A stretch of 40,731 nt of DNA from an uncultured Ruminococcus sp. (GCA_944388405.1 CALXIQ010000020.1:1-40731); one strand, 5' to 3'; positions 15,744-24,887 are shown, numbered from the stretch's first letter. A program made the numbers and translations. The notes: generated from the sequence alone by a model not told the origin.

Positions 15744-17130
15744 GATTAAAAACGAAATCGAAAAAAGAATTATCTGCCCTGCAGCCTGAAGCTCCCGAAG
15801 CAAAGGACTTTTTTGACCGCACAATTCCGGGAGTGATCAGGTTTTACACCGACCACTGCATCTGCGGAAACTTTTACAAAAGCATCTGGGCGGTAACGGA
15901 GTATCCGCCCAACACCGAGCAAACGGCAATTCTTGCTCACCTTGCGGACCGGAACGGAGTGACTTTAAAAATCTACAACCGCCTTTTTAACTTCGTTACG
16001 CTCACTGGCGTTCGCTCCATTTTGTGATGGTTTATAGTTTGTCCCCGCTAGGTATGTTTTGTGAAGGTCGGAAGTTTGCTGCATAGTTTGAGCAGCACTA
16101 TTTATCCGCTTCCCGCAGAATTTGCTGGGAGCTTGTAGGGGACGGCACCCCCGACGTCCCGTTTCCACGACTTCCGACAAAATTTTCCGAGCACTAAATG
16201 TAGAGGGCGATGCCTACGTCGCCCCGTTTCCGCACAATCTTTCCCGGAAGAAAGTCCTCCACAAATTGTGCAGCAAACCAATGCTCCGAACAATGCTTTC
16301 CTAGCGGGGACAAACTCCGGTTACCCACAAAATCGGAGCGAGCGATTAGCGAGCGTAACGAAGTTAAAAAAGTTGAAATCATGCTGATTAAGCTGTACGC
16401 AAGGTTCGGCATTGATGATTTTACCGATTTCAGTACGCTGAACAGCGAGGATTATCCCACCATGAGCGACCTTTACGAGCTTACAGAAAAAGAATTTATG
16501 GCGTTTGATTATGACAAGAAGAATCTTTACACCGAGGAAATGTTACAGAACATCTGCCTTGGACTTCACTCGATGTGCAAGGGAGCGGAGTCGAAATATT
16601 TTAACGGGCACACCAACATTAAAGATTCGGAGTTTATCTGTTTCGGAGTGAAAGATCTTATGGACACCAACAAGCGTCTGAAAGACACGCTGCTGTTTAA
16701 CATTCTGTCATACATGAGCAATCAGCTTTTAGAGCATGGCAACACCGCCGCGGCTATAGATGAGCTGTATCTATTCCTTACCAACATCACATCGATTGAA
16801 TACATCCGCAACGGCATGAAGCGTGTTCGCAAAAAGGATTCCTCGTTTATTCTGGCAAGTCAGAACATCGAGGATTTTCTTTTGCCGGGGGTAAAGGAAT
16901 ATACAAAGCCGCTGTTTTCCATTCCGGCTCATCATTTTCTGTTTAATCCCGGGAACATTTCGCCGTCAGAATTTATTGACACCCTGCAGCTTGAGGAGTC
17001 GGAGTTTAATCTTATCCGTTATCCCGAAAGAGGCACTTGTCTGTACCGGTGCGGTAATGAGAGGTATCTGCTGCAGGTGATTGCCCCCTCTTACAAGGCG
17101 GCGTTGTTTGGCTCGGCGGGTGGGAGGTGA
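15740..17130 (+). pseudogene. VirB4-family conjugation ATPase, middle replaced by a palindromic element
   Basis: The N-terminal part (15740-15983) reads FFDRTIPGVIRFYTDHCICGNFYKSIWAV and ends at KIYNR. A palindromic element fills 15984-16371. The C-terminal part resumes right after it at VEIMLIKLY and runs to 17130, with the Walker B-like AAIDELYLFLT, the FILASQNIEDF segment and the C-terminal CGNERYLLQV block. Intact relatives are about 700-800 residues; here roughly 330 in the middle, including the Walker A loop, are missing. Without ATP binding the product cannot power transfer, so self-transfer of this element is probably lost. The open frame starting at 16210 includes element sequence and is not a real start. 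Confidence 0.85.
15984..16371 (+). repeat. Palindromic MITE-like element, copy 2 (388 bp, inverted relative to copy 1)
   Basis: The same terminal repeats as copy 1 (T-run then AACTTCGTTACGCTC, and its complement) and the same inner pair TTTGTCCCCGCTAGG at 16038-16052 with its complement at 16300-16314. The left half matches the complement of copy 1's right half, so the two copies face opposite ways. The core is longer and holds two GC-rich palindromes, GGGACGGCACCCCCGACGTC and GGGCGATGCCTACGTCGCCC. No protein is encoded. Confidence 0.85.
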
Positions 17131-17134
17131 TAAA

Positions 17135-18106
17135 ATGTCGGCTGCGGTTGGAGCGGCTTTGAAAAAGATAGCGGTCTGCATCTTAGGCGACAAGAAAAAA
17201 CGGAGCATTTTTTTTGTGGCGGCAGGCAGCATTATCGCAGGTTTTCTGGGGCTTATGTTTCTGCCTGTGGCTGTGCTTTCAAGTCTGGGAAGCATGGAAA
17301 TCCAGCCACCCGAAGTGGACAAAAGTCTGTTTAATGAGTCAGCAATAATGGCGTCTTTGGACAGCGGACAGCAGGAGAGGATAACATATCTTCAGAATCA
17401 GGGTCAGGAGATAGAGGAGGCCATGACCGATGCGGGTGTCAGAGTTCAGACCATAAAGGCTCAGCTTATCTACCTTTCGTACTTTGAAAAGGTGCAGAAT
17501 TTTAATGCCGAAAGCTATGCAAATCTGTTTGCAATCTCGCTTGATGATGAAGATTTAATTGCGGCAATCAATTCTACTTACGGATTGGAGATTGACTATG
17601 ATGAATTTGTTCGCACCTATACGTTTGTTATGAACAGCACCATAAACGAGTATATGTTTACGGACATCACCACAAAAAACTGCACCGACCTTGCGGCATG
17701 GGCTGAGAATGCTTACATCTCAGGCTGGGGTTTTAAGTCGGGATTTACAGGTGAAAAGAATGAATCCGACCGCATAAGATACGCTGATAACTCAGGGCTT
17801 ATACTGGGGTATCTCAACTACAGTCCCACTGAAAAGGTGTTTGGTTCACGCTATGAGATTTTAGTTTACACCGAGCAAGGAAGTCTTGATACCCTGCCGG
17901 ACGTTCCGGGGGTAGGTCTGTTTGACGGGGATCGGCATGGGGTTTATATTGGAAACGGTGAGGTTATTTTCTCCTCTGCCGATTGCGGCTATGTTACAAA
18001 AGACCTTGTTTCAAACGGGAGCTGGACAAGCTGGTGTACCTATCAGTGGGTGGATTATCCGAAGGAGGCGGAGAAATCTAATCAAGAAGGGAGTGAGGGA
18101 GAATGA
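17135..18106 (+). CDS. Membrane-anchored NlpC/P60-like cell-wall hydrolase of the transfer system
   Basis: About 323 residues. The start at 17135 is chosen because GGGAGGTGA precedes it by 5-6 bases. A membrane anchor lies at residues 24-47 (SIFFVAAGSIIAGFLGLMFLPV), then a long extracellular region. The C-terminal third has a Cys block NCTDLAAWAENAY and a His block RHGVYIGNGEVIFSS, the order of NlpC/P60-type peptidases. Such enzymes open peptidoglycan for the conjugation channel. The usual DCSG around the Cys is NCTD here, so activity may differ. Stop and start overlap with the next gene (ATGA). Confidence 0.75.
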   Translation: MSAAVGAALKKIAVCILGDKKKRSIFFVAAGSIIAGFLGLMFLPVAVLSSLGSMEIQPPEVDKSLFNESAIMASLDSGQQERITYLQNQGQEIEEAMTDAGVRVQTIKAQLIYLSYFEKVQNFNAESYANLFAISLDDEDLIAAINSTYGLEIDYDEFVRTYTFVMNSTINEYMFTDITTKNCTDLAAWAENAYISGWGFKSGFTGEKNESDRIRYADNSGLILGYLNYSPTEKVFGSRYEILVYTEQGSLDTLPDVPGVGLFDGDRHGVYIGNGEVIFSSADCGYVTKDLVSNGSWTSWCTYQWVDYPKEAEKSNQEGSEGE

Positions 18107-18339
18107 AAAGATCGATTTCGGTTTCCGCAAATGCAGAAAAGCTGTCAGCGACAGAGATGTATCTGGAGCAGAAAAACACTACTCTTGCAGCGGAGCTTGA
18201 AAAGTACGTTGAGCAGCTTTATCAGAAGAATGTACCGCAGAACGTCAGAGATTTCATCGATATGACATCGGCGAAAAAGCCTGCAAGAAAGCCGAAAGCT
18301 GCGGCTTTGTCCCAATCGGGAAATCAGGCTGAGGGGTAA
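18103..18339 (+). CDS. DUF6103-like small protein
   Basis: 78 residues with the family-like core LSATEMYLEQKNTTLAAELEKYVEQLYQ and VPQNVRDFIDM, then a basic, lysine/proline-rich tail. Such short helical proteins are nearly always found just upstream of the relaxase genes in this class of element; function is unknown, DNA binding at oriT is possible. The start overlaps the hydrolase stop. Confidence 0.7.
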   Translation: MKRSISVSANAEKLSATEMYLEQKNTTLAAELEKYVEQLYQKNVPQNVRDFIDMTSAKKPARKPKAAALSQSGNQAEG

Positions 18340-18622
18340 CTCCCCACAGTTTGCGCGAGGTTGCCTTGTGTGAGGGTTTAAGGGACTTTTCGGGTAAACC
18401 TCGGCGGGGCAGCGTCGGGGCAACGTGGGGCAAATGTGGCGGTGTTTCGGAGGGAGGAAAGGTGGGAAAGTTAATGTGAGGGGTGGGGGATATTTTGTTG
18501 CCGGTTAAAGTTTTGGCGTCAAAGCCGCCAAAACAGTCACATCGGACGAGCAAAGCTCGCCGATTTTGCACGGTTTAAAAGCCTTGACCAAATGGAGTCA
18601 GAAAAGGAGGTTTTAAAAAATC
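18340..18622 (+). other. Candidate origin of transfer (oriT)
   Basis: A 280-bp gene-free stretch directly before the relaxosome and relaxase genes, with unusual G-rich composition. It has an inverted repeat GTTTTGGCG/CGCCAAAAC (around 18510-18535), a hairpin with CGAGC-AAA-GCTCG flanked by CGG/CCG and a following TTTTG (around 18540-18570), and G-rich direct repeats (CGGGGCA, CGTGGGG). Position and structure fit an oriT; no nick site was identified. Confidence 0.5.
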
Positions 18623-19093
18623 ATGGAGTCAAAAATACAAAAGACAAGGAAAAGCACCCCAAATGCGGAGAATTTCGATGGTGTCACGGCTGAAAAAATC
18701 AAGTTTCCGTTGTATGTTTTCCCGGAAACAATGAAAACGGTAGATGTTCTGTACAAGTCTGATAACTGCTCGTCGCGGACTGAGTTTATGGAAAAGGCAA
18801 TACGTTTTTACTGCGGATATCTTTTGCAGAACAAGCCTGAGCTTGTGGATTATCTTGCTCCGCAGCTTGCTACACTTACCGAGGGAATAGTAAAAGGCAC
18901 GGAACAGCGGTTGTCCCGTGCCTTGTTTAAAGTTGCGGTTGAATTGGGAGCAGTTACCCATATGCTTGCGGCAGTGCATGACATTGACGACAATACAATG
19001 ATAAGGCTCAGAGCTATGTGTACCGACGAGGTTAAGCGAATCAACGGCATCATTAATTTTGAAAAGGCGGTAAGGTATCAGAGGTCTTATTAA
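18623..19093 (+). CDS. Relaxosome accessory protein (probable ribbon-helix-helix)
   Basis: 156 residues. After a basic N-terminus, the segment KIKFPLYVFPETMKTVD and then NCSSRTEFMEKAIRFYCGYL resembles a ribbon-helix-helix DNA-binding motif (beta strand, then two helices with an S-x-x-E-F-x-x-x-A pattern). Proteins of this type bind oriT and recruit the relaxase. AAAAGGAGG precedes the ATG. It lies between the candidate oriT and the relaxase gene, 22 bp before the latter. Confidence 0.7.
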   Translation: MESKIQKTRKSTPNAENFDGVTAEKIKFPLYVFPETMKTVDVLYKSDNCSSRTEFMEKAIRFYCGYLLQNKPELVDYLAPQLATLTEGIVKGTEQRLSRALFKVAVELGAVTHMLAAVHDIDDNTMIRLRAMCTDEVKRINGIINFEKAVRYQRSY

Positions 19094-19115
19094 AAATACT
19101 TGGAGGTGAAATGTC

Positions 19116-21851
19116 ATGGCTTTGTCGCAGCTCATCGTCACCAGCCGCTACTTAAAAAGCGGTAGTCAGAAAAACAAAAACAAGCGCAGAAATTATACAA
19201 AATACATTGCAACCCGTGAAACAGTTGAAGTTCGTGGCCAAAATACTATTGACAGAAATGATAACGCCACAAAAAATCAAAACCAGCTTTTAAATGATTT
19301 GCTTTTAGACTTTCCCGAAGCTAAAAAATATTTGGAGTATGAGGACTACACTACTGCTCCTACCGTAGAAAATGCAAGTGAATTGATTTCAACAATCATT
19401 GAACGCAACGCCGATGTTATCGGCAACAGACAGAACTTTGTAGGTTACATTGCTATGCGGCCCGGGGTGCAGAAAAGAGGTATGCATGGCCTATTCAACG
19501 AAAGTGATGAGCCTATCATTCTTGACAAAGCTGCTAACGAGATTGCAAATCACAATGGCAGAGTCTGGTCTCATGTTGTATCCCTTCGCCGTGAGGACGC
19601 AATCCGGCTGGGGTATGATAATTCAGAGGTATGGCGTGAGCTTGTGAAACGACACATTGCCGACATTGCAAAAGCACAGCGAATACCAATATGCAATCTG
19701 AAATGGTATGGGGCGTTTCACGATACTGCTCATCATCCGCACATTCATCTGCTTGTGTACTCCACAAATCCCAGTCAGGGGTTTCTGACGAAAGAAGGCA
19801 TTGACAAAATACGCTCAGTGTTTGCAAACGACATATTTCATGATGAATTGCACACCATTTATATGGAGCAGACGATAAGCCGTGATGAGATAAAAGCTGT
19901 CTCCAAAAGTGAATTTGAAAGTATTATCAAAAGAATTAACCAGAACGGGTATGGTAATCCTGACCTTGAAAATTATATCCGAAAGCTTCATTCTCAATTA
20001 CAGAATGTCAGGGGGAAAAAGGTTTACGGTTATCTTCCCCGAGAGGTTAAGGAAACGGTAAACAATATTTTTTCCGAGCTGGCAAAGGATAAAAATATTC
20101 AACTGCTTTATGAAAAATGGTGCGGTCTGGAACGTTTGAAACACAAGATATATACGCAAAAGGAAAAGGAACTGCCGGAATTGACAGAAAACAAGGTTTT
20201 TCAGCCGGTGAGAAATATGATAATCAGAACCGTGCTGGGAATGGGTGATTTTGTGTGGGATACTGAGGAATCGAAACAGGTTGAAAGCGAAGAATTTACA
20301 GCGGGAGATTTTAGTCGAGATTATGAAAATACAGCAGGCGGTACTGGCAAAACTCCTCAAAGCAGCTGCTATTTAAAATGGAGCGATAATTACAAGCAAG
20401 CCTGCAAACTGATATATGATAAGAAATCCAGGCTTGAAGATTTTCAAAAAGCAAAACAGCTTTTGCTGTCTGAATCTCAGTCAGGAAATGTTCTTGCGGA
20501 TTACGATTTGGGAAAGCTTTATGACACCGAAAAACTCGGAACAAAGGATGAGGAAAAGTCGCAGAAATATTATTTCCGGGCGCTGAAAGGTTTTCTTGAA
20601 ATCGAACCTGCGGCAGAGAAATTAAAGCCGTACTTGCAGTACAGGATTGGCAAAATGCACTGCTATGGGTTGGGGACAAAACAGGATTACACGCAGGCAT
20701 TCGCCTGGTTTTTGAAATCGTCGGAGCAAGGCAACCGGTTTGCACAATTCAGTCTTGCAAACCTATATTACTATGGCAGCGGTGTAGAAAAGAATTTATC
20801 GCAGGCGTTTTTGTGGTATATGAAGTCAGCCGCACAGGGACAGCCCTATGCGGCTTATTCGGTTGCACAGATGTATGCCAACGGAGAGGTCGTTAATAAA
20901 GACGAGGTGCAGGCGCAGTCATATTACAAACAATCCCTTGCAGATTTTCAGAAGCTCGAAGCCGATAAGCAGGTGGATGATAACATGTTTTACAAAATGG
21001 GCAGAATGTTCAGGCTAGGGCTTGGCATAGAGATCGATATACAAAAAGCAATAGACTATTTCAAGCGAGCCGCCAACCTCGGCAACAAGAACGCAAAGCG
21101 CACTATGGCTCTGGAATATATTTCGGGGGAGAATGTCGAGCAGGATATCGACAAAGGTATAGAAATGCTGACCGAGCTTGCCGATAGCGGCGATATCATG
21201 TCCGCATACAAACTCGGCAAAATATATCTGTCCGGTGAGATAGTGTATACTGACTTGGACAAGGCTGAAAAATACTTGAAACAGGCGGCAGATGATGATA
21301 ATGAGTATGCCATGTATGCCATTGCCAAATTGTATATATCCGATAAGAAGAAAGACATCACCAAAGCGGTTGACCTACTCAAAAAGGCTTGTGTGCATGA
21401 TACGATAAAGCCATATGCCGCATACACTTATGCAAAAATACTGCTCGATGATAATGTGTACCACGACACTGCAAAAGCCGTACAACTCCTCGAAGAAACT
21501 GCCAACAATAACAATTGGTGTGCTTATCTTCTCGGCAAGCTATATCTCTTCGGCAGCAATGATATCGAAAATGACAAAGAGAAAGCCATAGAATGGCTCA
21601 CCAAATCCGCTGAAGCCGGTAATGAATATGCTGAGACACTGTTACAACAAGCAGAGGACTACGAACACGCTATGATAACAAACACGCTCTTAAGTCTGTT
21701 TGCGCACCTTGCCCGTATTATCGAGTACGATTATATGTGCAGCCACCGCAAGCTAAAATCGAAGGTAGATAAGAAGCTCCGGCAGATGATAAACCGAAAA
21801 AAGGAGGAGATTGGTATCAAGTCGGACGGAGCAATCAATTTTGATTATTAA
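19116..21851 (+). CDS. MobP3-type relaxase with a long Sel1-repeat C-terminus
   Basis: A 911-residue protein. The N-terminal 300 residues are a MOB-P relaxase: the start LIVTSRYLKSGS is typical of MobP3, the metal-binding histidine block is FHDTAHHPHIHLLVYS near residue 203, and IERNADVIGNRQNFVGYIA precedes it. It nicks oriT and stays attached to the DNA end during transfer. From about residue 420 to 880 runs a chain of roughly eleven Sel1-like repeats (units such as AFAWFLKSSEQGNRFAQFSL and AFLWYMKSAAQGQPYAAYSV), a TPR-like solenoid for protein contacts. SD GGAGG precedes the ATG. No breaks are visible, unlike many neighbours. Confidence 0.88.
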   Translation: MALSQLIVTSRYLKSGSQKNKNKRRNYTKYIATRETVEVRGQNTIDRNDNATKNQNQLLNDLLLDFPEAKKYLEYEDYTTAPTVENASELISTIIERNADVIGNRQNFVGYIAMRPGVQKRGMHGLFNESDEPIILDKAANEIANHNGRVWSHVVSLRREDAIRLGYDNSEVWRELVKRHIADIAKAQRIPICNLKWYGAFHDTAHHPHIHLLVYSTNPSQGFLTKEGIDKIRSVFANDIFHDELHTIYMEQTISRDEIKAVSKSEFESIIKRINQNGYGNPDLENYIRKLHSQLQNVRGKKVYGYLPREVKETVNNIFSELAKDKNIQLLYEKWCGLERLKHKIYTQKEKELPELTENKVFQPVRNMIIRTVLGMGDFVWDTEESKQVESEEFTAGDFSRDYENTAGGTGKTPQSSCYLKWSDNYKQACKLIYDKKSRLEDFQKAKQLLLSESQSGNVLADYDLGKLYDTEKLGTKDEEKSQKYYFRALKGFLEIEPAAEKLKPYLQYRIGKMHCYGLGTKQDYTQAFAWFLKSSEQGNRFAQFSLANLYYYGSGVEKNLSQAFLWYMKSAAQGQPYAAYSVAQMYANGEVVNKDEVQAQSYYKQSLADFQKLEADKQVDDNMFYKMGRMFRLGLGIEIDIQKAIDYFKRAANLGNKNAKRTMALEYISGENVEQDIDKGIEMLTELADSGDIMSAYKLGKIYLSGEIVYTDLDKAEKYLKQAADDDNEYAMYAIAKLYISDKKKDITKAVDLLKKACVHDTIKPYAAYTYAKILLDDNVYHDTAKAVQLLEETANNNNWCAYLLGKLYLFGSNDIENDKEKAIEWLTKSAEAGNEYAETLLQQAEDYEHAMITNTLLSLFAHLARIIEYDYMCSHRKLKSKVDKKLRQMINRKKEEIGIKSDGAINFDY

Positions 21852-21874
21852 AGTGTTTGACTAACACCCAAAAC

Positions 21875-21911
21875 AGCCCTCGGTACAACAAAATACTGTA
21901 TTGAGGGCTTT
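21875..21911 (+). terminator. Weak terminator-like hairpin after the relaxase
   Basis: AGCCCTC at 21875-21881 pairs with GAGGGCT at 21903-21909; the T-run is short, so efficiency is uncertain. Confidence 0.4.
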
Positions 21912-21929
21912 ATGTCTATAGATTATGAT

Positions 21930-22683
21930 TATTTTCTGTTTTCTGTAAGAAAGCTGCGGCGGCGGAATAGGTGGAGAAATTTCTTGCTGCCCGACGTGCA
22001 AGACGGCAGGCACAGCTTGATATGCTTAACACATCTTCTGCCAAACCTGCCGAACCGAAACCTATACCGTCACCACAGCCCAAGCCGACCGGGACTAAGC
22101 CAGCTGAAAAGAAAAAAGATCCGTGGGATTGTATCCGAGATATGAGCAGAGCCGATGCGATCATCGCAGACCTTAAAGCTGGCGGCATTATGTCGTACAG
22201 TGATCTGTCGAGCTTCTTCCAGGGTGACCAAGCTGACGACCACACAACAGAGCTTGTCGAGCTGAAAAAGAAGTTTACAGCTATCGACACGCTTATCATC
22301 AAGATGAAGCACCGTTACGAACTGATACCTGTTTACAAGGAGTATCAGAGTAAGTCGGGCTGGTCACAAAGCCGTTTCAGGAAGAAAAACGCCGCCGCTA
22401 TCGAAGACTACGAGCAGACGGCCAAGTACATAAAGATCATATCAGGAAACACCTTGTTGACGGCAAACCGCCGACAATGCTTGACCTTATGGAGAAGTCG
22501 GACAAGCTGAAATCCAAGTGGAACAGGCTTAATGCTGAGCATTCGGCATTTCTCACCAAGCGTGAAATGGCGAAGAAGTACACCCGACAGGTCAGAAACT
22601 ACCTCAACGAAGAACATAACAGGCGTGAGCGTGAGAAGAGCCATCAGTGGTCACAAGCGAAATATAAAAATACACTTGAATAA
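21930..22683 (+). pseudogene. C-terminal fragment of a second relaxase/mobilisation protein, with stop and frameshift
   Basis: The reading KKAAAAE-stop-VEKFLAARRARRQAQLDML shows an in-frame TAG near 21969 where relatives have a tyrosine-type position. The frame continues with a proline-rich linker and a coiled-coil-rich segment (DLSSFFQGDQADDHTTELVEL). Near 22433 a single-base change shifts it; the other frame continues with LVDGKPPTMLDLMEKSDKLK to a stop at 22683. Together they resemble the coiled C-terminus of a mobilisation relaxase whose catalytic N-terminus is absent. It lies just upstream of the resolvase. Confidence 0.55.
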
Positions 22684-22698
22684 AGAAAGGACGATAAT

Positions 22699-23127
22699 AT
22701 GAGCAAAATAGGTTACATCCGTGTATCTACGGAACATCAGGAAACAGCAAGACAGCAGGAGGTCATGTGCGGTTATCAGGTTGACCGCATCTTCTCCGAA
22801 AATCTGTCAGGAGCAAACGCAGACCGCCCACAGCTCAGGGCAATGCTTGACTATGTGTGTGAGGGTGATACCCTCTACGTTGAGAGCATTAGCCGTTTAG
22901 GACGCTCCACGAAGGACTTGCTGAACATCATCGACACCCTCACCGACAAGGATGTTACTCTCATCAGCTACAAGGAGAACATCGACACCGACACGCCTAC
23001 GGGTAAATTTATGCTGACCGTGTTCCCCGCTCTGTCGCAGTTTGAGCTGCTCACGCTCCAACTGCGACAGCGTGAAGGCATCGAAATCGCTAAGGCGCAG
23101 GGCATAGCCGAGCCTGCTTATGCCTGA
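22699..23127 (+). CDS. Small serine recombinase (resolvase/invertase), C-terminally truncated
   Basis: 142 residues covering the catalytic domain: the nucleophile Ser10 in YIRVSTEHQETARQ, then ESISRLGRSTKDLLNIID and the E-helix segment FPALSQFELLTLQLRQREGI. Intact resolvases have about 185-200 residues with a helix-turn-helix at the end; here the protein stops after AKAQGIAEPAYA, so the DNA-binding part is missing. It could still dimerise but is unlikely to bind its site. GAAAGGACG precedes the ATG. Confidence 0.8.
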   Translation: MSKIGYIRVSTEHQETARQQEVMCGYQVDRIFSENLSGANADRPQLRAMLDYVCEGDTLYVESISRLGRSTKDLLNIIDTLTDKDVTLISYKENIDTDTPTGKFMLTVFPALSQFELLTLQLRQREGIEIAKAQGIAEPAYA

Positions 23128-23262
23128 TACAGCATATTGCACCGAGGAATTATCATCTGTTGCTGCACCCTGCACAATTATTACAATTACTCCGCAGAGC
23201 TGGACTCCTACCTTGTCATGGAATATAACGTATTTGCACCAAAAAACAGGAAGTACACATCT

Positions 23263-23475
23263 ATGTTAAAAACACCCAATTTGGCAATGCCTCGAAGCCG
23301 TGAGGTCACTACCGTATGCAATGGCAGGCGTGAAGTCTGGACCGACTACGAAGAAGCTAAGGCATATTTTCTTGAAATGATGATGTCTGCCGATGGCGAG
23401 GAACGTGCAGGAGCTGAGTGCATATACATTCAGCTCCTGCACGTGCTTGACGAGTGCAGCGACGAGGATGAGTAA
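23263..23475 (+). CDS. Small hypothetical protein after the resolvase
   Basis: About 70 residues from the ATG at 23263, which has AGGAAG 8 bases upstream; the longer frame from 23137 lacks a ribosome site and starts in unlikely cysteine-rich sequence. The product reads TTVCNGRREVWTDYEEAKAYFLEMMM and ends acidic. Small proteins of this type often accompany resolvases and relaxases on Firmicutes mobile elements. No function known. Confidence 0.55.
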   Translation: MLKTPNLAMPRSREVTTVCNGRREVWTDYEEAKAYFLEMMMSADGEERAGAECIYIQLLHVLDECSDEDE

Positions 23476-23591
23476 TCAGCGTAAAGGCTTTGCAGAAATG
23501 CAGAGCATTTTGCTATGCCCTTCGACGAACGGAAATGCCCACCAGAGCCTTTGAAGTATACTTGGAATACAACCCCCTATAAGCCTAGTAC

Positions 23592-23629
23592 AGCAAAATG
23601 CCGTAGTAGCGATCCTACGGCATTTTGCT
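23592..23629 (+). terminator. Strong bidirectional terminator between the mobile element and the RiPP cluster
   Basis: A perfect 15-bp stem: AGCAAAATGCCGTAG and CTACGGCATTTTGCT with an 8-nt loop. Tracts of A and T on both arms let it work in both directions. The rest of 23476-23873 shows no gene. Confidence 0.7.
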
Positions 23630-23873
23630 TATAGTCAGTTTGCTATATACTCATGTATGTGTCAGTCTATTAATTATGAGTAATTATAAAGCGAAGGAAA
23701 AAATCTTGACAGTAGATTCCTTGCTCTCGAGAGATAACATACGTACTCAAACTTAAACAGTGCCGAGTAAACCTGGTAACGGCTCTTTTGCTGCAGACGT
23801 TTGCAGCGATAAATGCTTTCATATTGATTCAATGCTAAAATAGATTCAATTCACTCAAATGAAAGTACAATCT

Positions 23874-24887
23874 TCACCTCGAAATGATTGCATTCTCAAA
23901 CTTTATCAGTGAATTCTCCTCTTGCTTTTTTATTTCCATAAGTTTTTCTTTAAGAACACCCAATTCTTTATTCCTTTCCTTTTGAAGAATCGCTTTCTTT
24001 ATGTAAAGGTTCCTGAGAATTTTAGCTTCTCTGCATATGGCGTCAAATTCTTCAATAACAGTTTCACTTTTTAGAAAATATTTAGAGTAAACCGCCTTCA
24101 GTCTTTGAAGCATAAGGAACTTATGCTCATACAAAAAGTGTAAATCTCGAACCACCTTCTCCTTCTTGGCTTCAATTTGGCTTGCTAAATTATCATAAGA
24201 ATGCCGTCCCCAAATATCTTCTTCAGGTCCGCTTCCAAACATATAGCCAGAAGAATTTAAATAACTCTTAACTTGGCTTGAAATACTATCTAAATCAAAA
24301 TCTGTAAACACGTGTTTTTCATAGTGGATCAGAGTAAGATATTTTAAATAATCAAATTCACCGGAACCATTATTATCATTTTCATTCCCAACAGAAGAAA
24401 AGCGTGACGAATAAAACGCTTTTGCTACCATAGCACAATCCGCTTCTATTCTAATGAATTTTCCATCCTTAAAATTATCATGAATCACAAATTTATCATC
24501 TTCTGAATTGTATCCCGAAATAATTGCACTATGAGCAAACGGCTTTCCGCCATAGTAAGGATTCACTATTTTCCAATCTAAAAATAATGAAATGTAATAG
24601 CCGTTTTTTAACGCTACCTTAGCCACTTCCATAAAATACTCGATCGAAATTTTTTCATCTCCATCAATCCTAATATTAGTTCCGCTTAAAAAAGGGCACT
24701 CTTCTAAAAATTTTAAATGGTCTTGATAAACTATCATCCCCCAATCCCTTTTGTACAGTACCTGTATGAAGTGGCTGTATATCCATGGCATATCCTTTTC
24801 TCGGGCAACAGAAAATAAAAAACCATAAAGCGTATGCCCGTATATTTCAGGTGCTCCCATAGGCAAATAAATTGATTCTACGCTCAT
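23874..24887 (-). CDS. C39-like (BtrH-type) protein of the RiPP cluster, catalytic Cys not evident
   Basis: 337 residues. Residues about 90-175 have the pattern of C39-like/BtrH N-terminal domains: GYYISLFLDWKIVNPYYGG, then the histidine in KPFAHSAIISGYN and the aspartate in KFVIHDNFKDGKF. The position where the family's catalytic cysteine is expected (near the N-terminus) reads YGHTLYGFLF, without cysteine. The C-terminal 120 residues are helical and Lys/Glu-rich, probably coiled coil. BtrH-like proteins act as acyltransferases that take an acyl group from a carrier protein, which fits the two carrier-type genes in this cluster, but the missing Cys makes that uncertain. Last gene of the operon, 62 bp after the exporter. 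Confidence 0.55.
   Translation of the reverse strand: MSVESIYLPMGAPEIYGHTLYGFLFSVAREKDMPWIYSHFIQVLYKRDWGMIVYQDHLKFLEECPFLSGTNIRIDGDEKISIEYFMEVAKVALKNGYYISLFLDWKIVNPYYGGKPFAHSAIISGYNSEDDKFVIHDNFKDGKFIRIEADCAMVAKAFYSSRFSSVGNENDNNGSGEFDYLKYLTLIHYEKHVFTDFDLDSISSQVKSYLNSSGYMFGSGPEEDIWGRHSYDNLASQIEAKKEKVVRDLHFLYEHKFLMLQRLKAVYSKYFLKSETVIEEFDAICREAKILRNLYIKKAILQKERNKELGVLKEKLMEIKKQEENSLIKFENAIISR

Noticed and set aside
16210..16371. N-terminal extension of the VirB4 C-terminal frame
   Set aside because: This part lies within the palindromic element and has no ribosome site; it is open only by chance.
21912..22145. 77-residue ORF beginning MSIDYDYF
   Set aside because: It reads the relaxase fragment in a non-conserved frame; the KAAAAE-stop-VEKFLAARRARR reading is more protein-like.
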